Origin: Anastatus disparis
Taxonomy: Eukaryota > Arthropoda > Insecta > Hymenoptera > Eupelmidae
DNA length: 64,000 nucleotides
Assembly: GCA_017163975.1 (NCBI GenBank)
Contig: JAFFSR010000251.1
Location: forward strand, 2,542,001-2,606,000
Reading direction: 5' to 3'
Shown: positions 1-13,429 of the stretch, piece by piece
Position numbering within the stretch: position 1 is the first letter of the stretch
How the letters are laid out: each line of letters opens with the position of its first letter
Notes under the pieces: model-generated
Seen by the model: only the letters and a program-made list of their open reading frames with translations
Databases searched by the model: none
What the model was told of the DNA's origin: nothing
Position numbers and translations under genes: made by a program

Positions 1-3000
1 AAATGCCAATGATCGCTTTTCGCCTCTTTACAACCGCGAATGCAAATAGTCGCTCGTATCCGTTATAGAAAAGTCTTTCCTATACAAAACTTCCGTGCTG
101 AAAGGAAGAAAGAAAGAAAGAAGTTCAAGGGATACGTATATCGTATCTTCGTAGTTACACAGTACCGGAAAGAAGGAAGAAAGAAAAAAAGAAAGAGAAA
201 AGGAACAAAAGGAATAGTCGTAAAGACAAGTCGAAAGAAGTAAATAAAAAAAAAAAGAAAGAACGAAAATTGTAAGAGTGCAAAAAAAGAGATAGAGAAA
301 ATGAGCGAATGTTATATATATATATGAGAATGTCGAATGAAAAGAAATAAAAAGAACGAGTAAATGATGAGGGTTTTAAAGAAGTTGAAAATGTATAAAA
401 AGGACAAAAGGCAAATGGTTAGGTCGGCAAATAAAAGTCAAGATTTCAATCTTAACTTTAGCTTCTTTGGTTTAAATGAGATTAGATATTTCTAATTTTA
501 TTTGTTTAACGCGACAAATATTTGTTACAATTCAAGTAGTATGAGTCACTTCTGTATCAGACTTAAATTTAAAGATATTTACTTATTATGTTATATTTAA
601 TTGCATTTTATCGTAGGTTACTTCACCATTGAAAACAGACTCAAATTTAAGCATAAAATATGTTCGTGTTAGATTCGAACGAGAAAAATAAGATACACTA
701 ATATTGTCTGATATAATATTTTAAGTAGTAAAATTATTTTTAAAATATTTTGTCACAAATTTGTTGTATTAATCGAGTTGAAGAACTACAAACTCTACTT
801 AATTTACATAAATTTTGTATAAATATTACGCAATTTAGTTGATTGTATATTTACGCCCAAATACACATTTTACATAAAACATGAGTAAATTAAGACAGAA
901 ACTGTGCATTTTAATTACACAGAATATGTTTGATGGACATATTTGAAATTCGTGTATTTTGTACTGTTTAATTTATACAAACTATACAACTTTTTATAAT
1001 GTTGAATATTAAATGAGTTGCATTTTATTAGTTTTATATTTATTATTATTTTTATTATTTTATTTTGACATAGCCACTTTATTTAAAATCCTTATAATTT
1101 CAATACTTCACACGTAAAAAGCTCAAATATTATTGAAATTCATATAATAAGTAAATATAGAATTTAAAAAGAACTGTAAAAAAATAAGTGTAACAAAGAT
1201 ATAAGGATCATAAATATAAAAGTAAAAATAAAGAAGGTAGTGAAAGTTAAAAAGCGCGACTATTTCGGTTTTGCGAAGAAATAATAAAAAAAAGAAGCAA
1301 GAGAACAAGTCTTTTTCTACTTGCCTTTAACTATCCTGCCAGAAATAATAAAATGCAGATTCAACAGAGGAAGTTTTTAAGCTTGCATAGTGAACTAGCT
1401 CGAAAGTAAACCCTTCTCAACAACCTTTATTTTATTTTTTTATTTTTTTTTGCCTTCAACTTTCTTACTCTCATCTTATTCGAAACTTTTCAAACGATTT
1501 GTGATCTTTTCGCTACTTGAAATGCTAAAATTTTCGAATTGCACTTGGACTTGAAATTAGTTTTACTTATTTTCCAACAGTTCATTTGGAAAAACAACGT
1601 TACTTTTTCTCAATATGCTAATGTAATTTTAATATTTTATAATCTTTTATTAAGAAAAAGTTTTCTGAAATTTAAATATCTTTTCAAATTATTGATTATT
1701 TTCATGAAATCCACATAAATCTAATCCAGCAAAGTAATACCATAATGCATAATTCATAAACACTCAATACCCTTTTTCCCAAATGTTCAATAAACTTTCA
1801 AAAGAGAAAAGAAAAAAAAAATGATATGGATCAACGTTTGGCTCGTCGACAACTCGATAAAAGCATCGTCGACTTCGAAGTCCTTCTATAGATCACTTTA
1901 ACATGTATAATTCAGTGTTGTGTGATAAAAAAAAAACAAAAAAAAAAGAAACGGAGACACGAAGGGATGATCGAACAAGTCGGAACAAACACGTACAGTC
2001 TAAAGAATCGAGCCGTTATATTTTCTCGCTTCTGTACATGTATATATATATGTAGGTACACATGCCTAGTGTTATTTACGATCCTTTTCCCCAAATGCAA
2101 GAGAGTGCAATCGCTCACGATTTTTTTTTTCCTTCTCTCATCTCTTCTTCTTTTATTTTTATTTTGAATCTTTGCACGACAGGAAAAACGCGTCGCTCGG
2201 CCTCTGGGCATTAAGAGCGATATTTTATTCATGAAGCACCTTATACGTATACGCTCGTTTTGGTGGATACCAAAAAATGTGCACTGACTAAGTGAGAAAA
2301 AGATAGAAGGATGCAAAAAAAAAAAAAGAAGAAAAGAGAGAAAGTGTGAAGTTTCAGCGGTACGAGAAAAAGAGATTTTTTATCAAATCGTTGCGTTCGC
2401 AGATGAATGCTGGTGACACAAGTTCTTTTTTAGGTATTTCTGCATTAATTCATTGAAGAAACTCGAGAATTTAAGGGTTGACGAAAAATTGAAATACTTT
2501 TTTTGGAACTTCGACGACGAGATGTAAAATTAAAATCTTTTCGCATTCATCAATATTTATACATGCGTCAGAGGAAGTAAAAAAATATTAAATTATTATT
2601 TTGCAATATTGATTGTAAAAGTGTATTGAACTCTGTTAAATTTTTTTTTTTTAATCCAAAATTTTTGTAAATATCTCTATATTACAGCCTTCCATTTTCA
2701 CTAATAAAAAGCCTTAGAGATATTTCGGAAAATTTATTAATAAAGATTAAAAGTTTAACTATATAGAAGTCATAAAATCTATTACATCCCCTTAAAATAA
2801 ACATTTGCTATTAACTGATCATCTATTAATAATTGATTGGAAATTTGTAAAATATATGTAGAAAAATATATTCCAGACTACAAAACAAATCATTATTTTT
2901 TCAAGTGTACTGGACTACTCGAAGTGAATAATAAAATAAAAATAAACACCATACTAAATAAAGTTCGACAGAAGGAAATAATAAGTGTGAAAAAGGGTAA

Positions 3001-6000
3001 GAGGCAAACAAGGGCTGCTTAAAAAGTCCGTATACTAGATAGTCCTACTAAATAAAACATGCATACAAGTATATCCTAACTCGTAAATTTGTAAAAGCCA
3101 AAGCCCAACAAGTTGATAGATTTACAAGCCACCCTTGGGCGCAAAACTGATATTTAAATTAGTCTAACTTTAACTTGAAAAAAATCGAGGGTAGGAGCAT
3201 ATCTATGTGTAAGCAAGACTTTACACCTATAGCTCTAGGGTATGTATAGAAAAGGGGCGAGGAAAGAAGGGACAAGAAAAGGGAAAGAAGGATTTTCACC
3301 TCGAGAAATATGCTCTATTCTCAATTGCAAGGATGACTTTTCAGTAGCTGCTACTTTTTCTTCTTCTTCTTTTTACTTCTTCTTTTACGCAGCTGTAGAG
3401 CAAGACACAAAGATAAAAAAAAGGATAGCGTGTACATAACGTCGTTTCTCAAAGAAGTTTTATGCTCTAGCGATGTAAAGTAAGCTGAAAAAAGTCATAT
3501 AGTATAAACTCTGTATTTTTTAAGAGGCGCATTGCCGACAGCGCGTGTGTGTATGTATCGAGCGCATGTTTTTCACGTTATTCTCGCTAAATAAAGTTTC
3601 CTTTTACGTATACGTACTTTATTTGCTTTGACATTAAACCTTTAAGCCACATATTATAACATTATGCGCTAGCTGAGTTTCGAGAGCTTCGAGTTTAAGA
3701 ATTGAAAATTGTTGCTCGTCAACTTATTCCTTCATTTTTTACTTCTTTTTTGCTTTTCTTCTTTCTTAATGTTGTTTGAATTTAAGATAACTTGATTACG
3801 TGAATTATGAAAAAATATATATTAATTTTTTTAAAGTAAAGTTTTTCAATGTTAATCTGATTTAACGAAAAATATATGTTAAAATAAAAACAACTGATTT
3901 TGAAGTTATAGAGTATATTAATAAGTTTTTAAAGCATCTCGTGATTTTTGTTGCATCAGAAACCAATGAAAGAAAGTTTAAAATTTGTAAGTTTTATAAG
4001 TGTAATTTGATAAAGGTTATACAGTAGCCTTTTTTTCACAAGATTAACCGTTACCTTGCAAAATATGATGAATCATTAATTTTTCTTTTCACCTTTTCAA
4101 TCGGAAGTTTTATAGGAATCACGCCTTTACCTCTTTCTCACGTTCGACGTGTGTGTATATTTCTTGATTGAATGATACAAATCTATAAAATATCAAAGTC
4201 ATGAGGCCGGAAATTTACCCGCCTCTATTTGTTGTCAGCTTTCGTGTGTACACATTACAAACAAGATTTTAATTTTCTTACAAAGAGATCAATAAGCTCT
4301 TTTTTTTTATCTTCAATTTACCCTTTACATTTTTAGAAAAACCCCGGTAGATATCGAAAAATTCTGACGTTGCAATTTTCTTAAAAGTGGTGTGTGTAAC
4401 AACGACGTTTGCGTGATTCTCAGCATTAAATTTTTTGGCGCGTCATGTTCGTTCAGTAGTTAACTGATTCTCGTAAATATCGAAATTTTTCTATACACGC
4501 TAATAATTAATCAAAATCGTATTGTTTTTACAGTGATTATATTTTTATAAAAATAATTATTATATATCAGATTTTTATATTTTTGCTTTGTTAAAATCTT
4601 TCAAGAAAAAATTTTATTGTTTGTTCAAAAAATTTTACGTGATTAATATATAAATATTTTATTATTATCATATAGAATATACGTGGAAATTATAATTGTG
4701 CTACTTAACATTTCTTATTAACCTAAAAAATACTCAATATAGAAAGATAAATCTATAATGTTATAAAAAGTAATTTAGAACTAAAATTTTTTAAGATATA
4801 AAAGTTAAATATTATTCCCTTTTTGATAACTTAACTTCATATTAGTATAAAATAATTTACCTTTACAAAAAGTTCACAAGAAAACTAAGTCGCGTAAAAT
4901 AAATAGTAAATACGATAAGAAAAATTCGATTTTATGACAAGTAGACTCTATTTGCATTTAGCAGATTCTTCTTGTTTTAAATTAAATTTTTCTTATCCTT
5001 ATCACAATCTATTTTAATTAATTATAAAATTTGTTTCCTTCAAATCTACTAATCTCTTATAGATAAGTATTTGTTTCAAGTAAATAAGCACTACCTGCAA
5101 GTAGGAAATTAAGTGGATAATATATTTGATTATTATAAATTTTCTCAAAAAATATTATTTTACTTTGTCAATGTTATGTAGTTGATATCTAACATTAATA
5201 AAAGAAATTCATATATAAATATAAGATTCATTACATCAATTGAATAATAAAATAGATGTCACGAAGCAATACTTGAGCATTGATATAATCAGTCAACGAG
5301 CAGCTCAACAATCCTGAAGATACATTGACCTACTGAGCTTGACAACAGCAGTGAGATACACTATAGCGAAAAAAAACCCTTTTTTATTTTATGCGCAAAC
5401 TACGTTTTTCTTGCATCACTCGCAACGCACTCTCGACATGCAATTCCCCTTATTCATTATTTATACCCTACGACATACAACAAACTCACCCCCTTGACGC
5501 GTGTACTCTTATAGAAAGAAAAAAATGAGATCCTTTACTGCGTGTTAAAAAAAAAGGGGGAAAAATATCGCAGAAAAGAGAAAGATTTCTCATTTTTCCT
5601 TTTTAACTCGACCTCGTATATGTAATGTATACCATAGGCATCTGGGCCACTGGGCTAACGTCATACACTTGTCGGAGTTTATATACAAAAGAATCTTAAC
5701 GATTTTATGAATTATGGAAACTCGATGATGAAGGAAGGATGATGATGTACGAGAAAAGGAAGTGATTGGTAAATATGTATGTGATATTATGCGTCGTGGA
5801 ACAAAATAAAACCGCGAATCTTGACTAATCACGCAGAGCAAAAAGAAAAATAAGAAAAGAGAAGTCGGTTTTCTTCTCGTTTGAAAAGGGAAAAAAGGGG
5901 TTTGAAGGGTTGATGCTGTTGCTGCTTTATGTCGTTTTCCTTTGTAAGTTTTGTTTGTATGTGGAGATTCGCGACAAATGTCAGTTTGCTAAGTGACTTT

Positions 6001-9000
6001 TCGTTTTTCTTTGATGTATTATATTCTTTTTTTTTTTTTGAAAAATCATGTTTACTCGTACGAACTTTTTTGTGGATGCAATACAAAGAAAATCTTGAAA
6101 ATTCCATTTCGAGAAACTTTACTACTCCGTACAACGAATTTTATAACACTTCAGTTATGTACGTTTAAGGAAAAAAATCGATAACATATTATACTTTATA
6201 ATATAAATAAAAATAATTATCTTTGCAGAATTTTAATTTAAACACTTTAATTGTATACCCTCTAATCGTATTTACGTTTCTCAGTACCTCGCTTTTTCCG
6301 GTCTTATTCATGATAAAACAACAATTTATTATCTCTATTGAAAATATTGAATGTAAATGGTTTACATTATTTAATAATTCAGCATTATACAACAGTAGAT
6401 AATTTAAATAACTAGTTGACATTTCACCATTGTAAAATTAGACGCTCGTTTAGCTTTTATAGTACTGAAAATTAACATATCATTATACTTTGTGCTATTA
6501 GTGCTTAAGTATTTTCCTTTATAAAGATCAAAATATAAAAAGAAAGAGCGAAGAGGAAAAAAAAAGAAAAACGAATGATTTTAGTCTGTATTCTTGAAAA
6601 TGAGATGCTCCTTTTTGATGTACGTGACGCGTATGTATACACGCATATTTTCTCGAGTGTGTAATTTGCAAAAACGGCAATGTTATACCTTCCTTATTCA
6701 CCGGGACATGTATATATATACATCCACAAGCATAAAACTCTTTGTTCAGCAAAGTAGAAAAGACTTGTTGCAGTTGCTATTCTATTATAACAGAAGCTTT
6801 CAATTTTTACATTATTTTTTTTTTTCTTCTTTTCTTGATTTTTTTTTCTACCTTCGTTTTGTACTTTGAACTGAAAATGTCTATGAGATATAACGTTTAC
6901 AAAAGTATTCATTTCGCCATATAATATTAACGTTTACGCCCTGAACAACAAGCTATTATAGTTTATTTTATCACTGACTTTTTAGCGTGTGAAATATTTA
7001 AAATCTGTTAACAGCTGTTCGTAATTTATTTTTATTTATAATCGTTTCAATGACTGTTATTAAATAATAAACGCACGTAAAAGGAAGTGAGTTTGAACGT
7101 GTGAAAATTTCAATTTTAAAACTATTATAATTAACATTTTATTTGCAAATATTAACGTACGTACTTCGAAGTCAATTTAATGTATACAAAAAAACTTTCC
7201 AAAATTGTTACGGAAAATATACATATGATAACTATAGAAAATGTATAAATTTTAAATATTCAATTAACATAAGCGTGAAAATATTTTCTCTGTTTATGAA
7301 TAATGATTTATGCAAGGCCCCGTTTTTATTTTAACCTCAATTTTGTAAAAAATATAAAAATAATTAATTTATTAGTTTTAATGAGTTTTATTATTAATTA
7401 TAATTTGGAGAATGAAATTTTGTGTTTTGTTGATTACAATTTGAATCATATTTGTTTACATATAATGATATGACATTAGTACGTTTGCAAAACGTACTTT
7501 TGAAATAACAAAAAAACACGTATTTTCATTCATTCTACATTAAATATCACTTTTATATGTTCGATTACCTATACTTTAGTGAATATTTAAAAATATGAGA
7601 TTTTCATTTTTATATCCTGTTATTTCAAGTTCAGCTTGTTATTACTTTATGAAATCACATAGTTTACATATGATTGCTTGTAAAAAAAAAATATTTTCAA
7701 ATAACTTTTGTCCAGAAATTTATTCGATAAACTTATTCATTCGTCTTTGTGTAATATATATATTTTTTCAGAATGATCTAGTCTTTAAAAATTGAAAAAA
7801 ACTACCTAAACATATGAAATATGATAAAAATTGTTGCATTTAACATAAAACAAATAATTTTTCATTCGATTTTAAACTAAAATTCAAAAATGTCCTAAAA
7901 AAATTCTCGAACGAATATAAAATTGTACACGTATACATGCAAACATAAAGAAAAGACACTAAACCAGATAAGATAAATAAGCCATAACGCAGTACTGTGA
8001 CAGTGAAATACTTTTCCTATTGATTTATCAAATCGCGCATATATTTATACGTATCAGCTGTCTTACCCGTCATAACGCAAAATTACGACTATCTCATAAC
8101 GTCTGACAGGCGGGCACTTGAATATCAACGCATTCAAATTTCAAAAGCTTATCCGTACTTTATATAACATAACTATGTATTCGTTATAGTACTTATCGCT
8201 ATCTACGCTACTTTTGCTTTACTATTGACATAAATAATAAAAAATAAAGCTTCGCGAGCTGATCTTTTGTATGGAAATATCTTATATCTTTGCTTTTTTC
8301 GGATGTGAAAGAGATGCAAAGAAGATCTAATGACTGTCCTTTATTTTGTTTTTTTCTTCTTTCCTTGCAGGAGTTGCAATTTTCTTGATTGACGCTTTTT
8401 ATTTCTTTCCTCAATAATGGACTCTAAACTGCATATACTTGAATATGCAGTGAAGAAACGTTAAAAAGAAAAGATATAAAAGGGGTTGTATTACGCATTT
8501 TGCGTATAGCGGGAAGGAAAAAAAAAATTTATTTGGTTTGGTGGTAGAAAAGCAAAGTACACTGTTTTATATATTGTAGACAAAGTAAAAGAGATATGTG
8601 TACTGAAGTTGCTTTGCGCAAGAGCTTCTCACGGAAGAAGATGAAGAAGAAGAAGAAGAAAAGTTACAGTTTCCCTAATGGACGAGAAATTTAACTGTTT
8701 TATGCTTTTGCTATATAAGGATTTTTTAAGTATGAGATGCTTTTTTTTATGATGCTTCAAGGCATGTAAAAGCTTAGTCCACAACTTCTGCCATTAATTT
8801 TTATCTTGAGCTGCTCTTGCAACTAAGCACATTTATTTATTTTTTTTTTTTTATAAATTATAATTACTAAATTTGCATGTGTTGTATTACTATTGTTTCT
8901 ATAATAACTTTGATTCCATTTGAATTATTCTGAAAAAGAATTCTTATTTACAAATATAACAACATAAAAAAGACCGTGAATTTGTACATATTTTATTATT

Positions 9001-12000
9001 AACAAATTTAACACAATTAATAAAAATAATTTTGCGTTTTTCTTAATTTGGTATAGATTAAATTCTATTAAGTTTAATTTTGAAGGTTCCTATTACAAGA
9101 TAAAAATCAAAAATATATTTTTTACTCATATAAATGTAAAATATAGAATACCCTGTACATAGAATACCGCATACATTTTAGTTTATTTGATTTTTAAAAA
9201 CATTATTAAAACAACTCATTTATAACACATTACAATAGATTGTGTGTCAGTTGTAATTGTGATTATTTAAGTTGTTACAATTAGTAGAAATAAATTGTTC
9301 GTTAAACATTACAAATCAACGATTGCAACTATAAATAAAAAAAAAGAGATAAATTAATGATCAAACTGATCAATTCGACTGTTTGTTTAACAAAACAAAT
9401 TGTTTTTCTTCTTTCTCTTACGCATAAATGGTTGCTGAATCAACGAAAAAGACAAATGCTCTTTCTCCCTCGGTGCAAATCAAAATCGAATTTTCGCCTT
9501 CGCAAGACACGTAACTGTCCCTTATCCACTTCCCTTGCCGTATATATTTATGTGCAACGCATAAGAGAGATAAAGTAAGACGCCAAAAAGTCAAGCTAAA
9601 TCGACACACGAGCTATCCGCAAAGACTAATGATACGGAATCTCATATATACGTGTATCCTTTCCTTTTTGACCTTACGTATATCCTCTCCTATAGTATAG
9701 CCAAATAAATGTCTTGATTCATTTAACGCTTAACGCGCTTCATTTGTTTCCTTATAACTAGACTAGGAAAGAGCAAAATTTAGGTCAAATGGAGTGGTAA
9801 GATTGTACATTAAATCGTCGTGAAGTAATATCAAAAAAGCTTTGCTGACTCAATATGAGGTCTAGAGGAAAAAAAATAAGGAACGCGCAATGATAAGGAT
9901 GTGTTATACAATACTATGCTGTATGCTTTGGAAAATATTTGCTTGAATCACGTTTGCTTACTATTTGCTGTCTTTATTACAACTGTCGAAGCAGCATAGA
10001 AGCGAAAAATTTTCATTTAATACGATCTGCGATGTTACTGGAAGAAAAACAAAAAAAAACGAAGTAGAGATAGCGATCGAGTTTACTTAGGAACTTTTCA
10101 CGTAGTCATGTTACTTATTGCTCTTGTCTTTATATACTTGTGCTTTCGATGGTTATTAGAACAATATATAAATATGTACAAGATTAAATAGAGCGAGAAA
10201 ATTTCCCGTGATTGATCGATGTCGTTGAATTTCTTTATTTGGTACGTAATATTTTAATACTGATTTTTTGGGCGATAGTCTGTTTGAGTAGTGGATGAAA
10301 TTTTTTTTTCTCCCGTGCTTGATTTATTATGACGATTATGATTTACCATTGGGTATTTAAATAACCTCAATTCGTGGGGTACGCCGCAATCACGATGAAG
10401 AATAGAATTACTTGATTTTGATAAGTACACAAATTAACCGCATGATAACGTATTGTATATTTGTTCGTTCGATTGAATGTAATGTATACACTAATGAATC
10501 ATCGTTGAAATTATTGTTTTACTATTCTTGTTTGTTTTAATATTTATTGATTTAATTAATTATATTCGATTTCAAACATTTTTTATTTAACTTTTACACT
10601 TTGGCCAATTTTGTGGAAAAAATAATCAATCAATTTTCTGTATAATATTGAAAAATTTTTCAATCACAAAAATAAAACTAACAGTAAACAATAAATTTGA
10701 GTTCCTGGATAACAAATTAAAAATTTTTCTCGCCATGGCTTTTTCTTTCTTTTTTTTTTTTTATTAAATTCTCGCTTTTTGTCTGTTTTCTTTTATTTAC
10801 TATAGTATTCCACCGAGGGTCACTTTATCCAAAAACCAGTAAAAGGTTCGTAGGCGCAACGTATCATGTCTATTAAAACGAGAGAGGTAGAAATAAAAAA
10901 TAAAAAAAAGAATCAAAGCCGAGCATCACGCATTTCCATCCCGCAGAAAACTATGCACGTAGGAGTTCAATAATCCATTGCTATGGCATTGGAAAATAAC
11001 GCGAGGATCTTTCTCTCTTTCTCTCTTACTCGGTGGTAAATAAATTCCGCTTCCAGGCTTGCTCGTTAAAAAGCATCCGTAGAAATGGACCGAAATTGTA
11101 TGTTTCAATCGGATCTTTCTCTTGCCTACACGGCCTATATATTGATTCGAAAATCCGATTCGTTCTTTCCATCATTTTATTTTAGTTTTTTTTTTTATTT
11201 CTTCTTTTTTTTTCATTTTGAATAGCAAGGATCAGCCTCAAGCGTTGCATTCGGACGAATTTGAATTTTATATAAAAAATGCAAACGAATACGTGAGACT
11301 CATGAGACTTTGTGTATCGCCATCTGTTGCAGTCGAAGTAACCCGTTTTGTTACTACTGAGTATCGATATTTAGAAAATTAAATATTGGAATATCATACG
11401 AAAAAAAAAATTTTTTTTTTATATTGAAAGTAGTAATTATAAAGGTATGCAGGTGGATGAATAATTATTAATTTATAAAATAGAATATAAATTAAAGTTG
11501 AATTTTTAAAATAATATTCGAAACTTTTCATAAATGTAAAACTTTTAAAGCAAATATTTTTAATTTGTCGCTATTTGAAGTCATAATTAAATAATTGGAT
11601 TTATTTTTTATACAAATATGTTCCCAGCGATGCAAAGAATCAGAACATACATTATTTTTAGATCAAATAAAAAAAAATAGAAAAATTTATCGGAATTTAA
11701 TCGATTTAATTTTAAAACAATGATTATCAAAATTAATTAATAAATATAAAAATAGATTTGATATTTTCAAAATTCAAATTTAATTAATAATACAAAAAAT
11801 AAATATATTAAGAAAATATTGTCATATCTAATTTAGCAGAACTAAACGTTCACCATTATTACTAGTGCAAACATATTTAATACTTTTTAATAACTATACA
11901 AGAACGATTATAAAAAGAATAACAAAATTATTCCAATAAAACTAATATTTAAATAGTAAGTACGTATTCGGTACATTCAATTGTTTCATCATATTTGCAT

Positions 12001-13224
12001 GATGTTTAATCAACCGCATAAACAAGTAGAACAGTAAATTTATCGAAAAATAGCACGTACACTGAACAATTTATAACATTAAATATTTTCTAACAGAAAA
12101 CATTCAAAATTAAAGAAGAATTATAGTTTTGAATATATAAGTATAATTTATATTTAATCAACATAAAATAAATTCAAATACTTTAAAGAATTTCACAATT
12201 CTTGTATTCAATGTAATATTGTGCCAATGATTCTCAAATATAATTAGTTTTTGATATTTAGAAAATTTACAAAAATAAATGTATATATATTTTGCAAAGA
12301 TGCAAATTTAATTCTGTTTTTTACATCAATAAAAATTTCAAGAGATTTATAATTAATTTGATGAAATTCGGTTTACTAATTATTTTCAACATCAAATAGA
12401 AATTTTTAGTAATATATTTTTGAGGGTAATTGCGTTGATGCTATCTATGAGAATATGTGTATATACATACATATATGTCTATACATATAGAGGCACGTGT
12501 CTAAAGGGTAGAGACTCAGGGTTAACGTGTGTTATCCCTCTTGAAATAGGAAATGCACGAATGTGAGCATAGTCATTAATTAAAATCCTTGGTATTCTAG
12601 TCTCTCCTTCTCTCTTTATACGTCAATCCACATATGTGCACGACTGCTCTATATATATATATATTCAAATATTTTAGCTTTCCTTTAGTTTAATATTTAT
12701 CGCGTTATAGAATTTAAAGCCCCCCCTTTTATATAGTTGGAAGCCACGGTAACCATAAACTTTAGAAATTATATTCAACTTGGTCAAACTCTTGCTTTAG
12801 TTGTAGGTATTATTGATATATATGTATATACGTTCCGTGCGGCTACTACCGTGATTTCGCGCACATGGGTTGAGTAACACAGGAGAAGTTGACTATTCCG
12901 TCGGTCATCGGTACGAGCGACGACGGCTCTTCTCTTTTACCTGTTTGCATAAATATACGTATTTTGATAGTTTGGAGTAGTTATATTGTTCAAAAGGTTG
13001 CCTTTAGGCGAATTTCCCATTGTTTTATTTACATTTCAAACAAACCGCTAAATTAAAGATTTATTTATAATAGAATCAAAACAGTTCATTATGTTTCAGT
13101 GCGTGTTTTCGTAATAATTAAATAATTATTAAATTTCCGTATTTTCATATAAACGTTTAATTCCTTCTTCATATATTGATAATGATCAGAAAATAAAAAC
13201 TTATTGACTGAATGAATTTACTTG
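1..13224. other. AT-rich gene-poor stretch, no supported gene
   Basis: I see no gene here. Open frames are short, lie in low-complexity sequence and show no recognisable domain. The stretch holds polypurine and polypyrimidine tracts (GAAAGAAAG type at about 100-300, TTC runs near 3360, a GAA run near 8640), short (TA)n runs near 312 and 12650, and many A or T homopolymers. It could be intergenic or the inside of a large intron; the sequence does not decide. Confidence 0.6.
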
Positions 13225-13429
13225 AGATTGTCAGTGGCCCACTCGGTAGAGCCATGGATTCATAACCTCGAGGACCCGAGTTCGAATCCCGCTCTCGGCA
13301 GCCGATTGATAAAAGCACCACTGTATGGAATACAAGTGCTTCGTTCACTAACACACTGACGATCTCCGTCGCTAATTAACATCACAGTTATAGCACAAAT
13401 ATAGCGACGTTAAATAAAATTAAAAAAAA
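13225..13429 (+). mobile_element. tRNA-derived SINE, copy 1
   Basis: A tRNA-like head with an A-box-like TGGCCCACTCGG and a B box GAGTTCGAATCCCGC is followed by a non-tRNA body and an A-rich tail (TTAAATAAAATTAAAAAAAA). The putative anticodon loop reads TTCATAA (CAT). The second copy at 18529-18730 shares head, body and the terminal ATATAGCGACGTTAAA motif, so this is a dispersed family. Antisense translation gives the familiar spurious RDSNSGPR peptide typical of tRNA-derived SINEs. The exact left end and the target duplication are unresolved. Confidence 0.85.

Noticed and set aside
13169..13354. Minus-strand frame with an RERDSNSGPR-type peptide (also 18406-18624)
   Set aside because: It is the antisense translation of the tRNA-derived SINE head, a well-known source of spurious protein entries.
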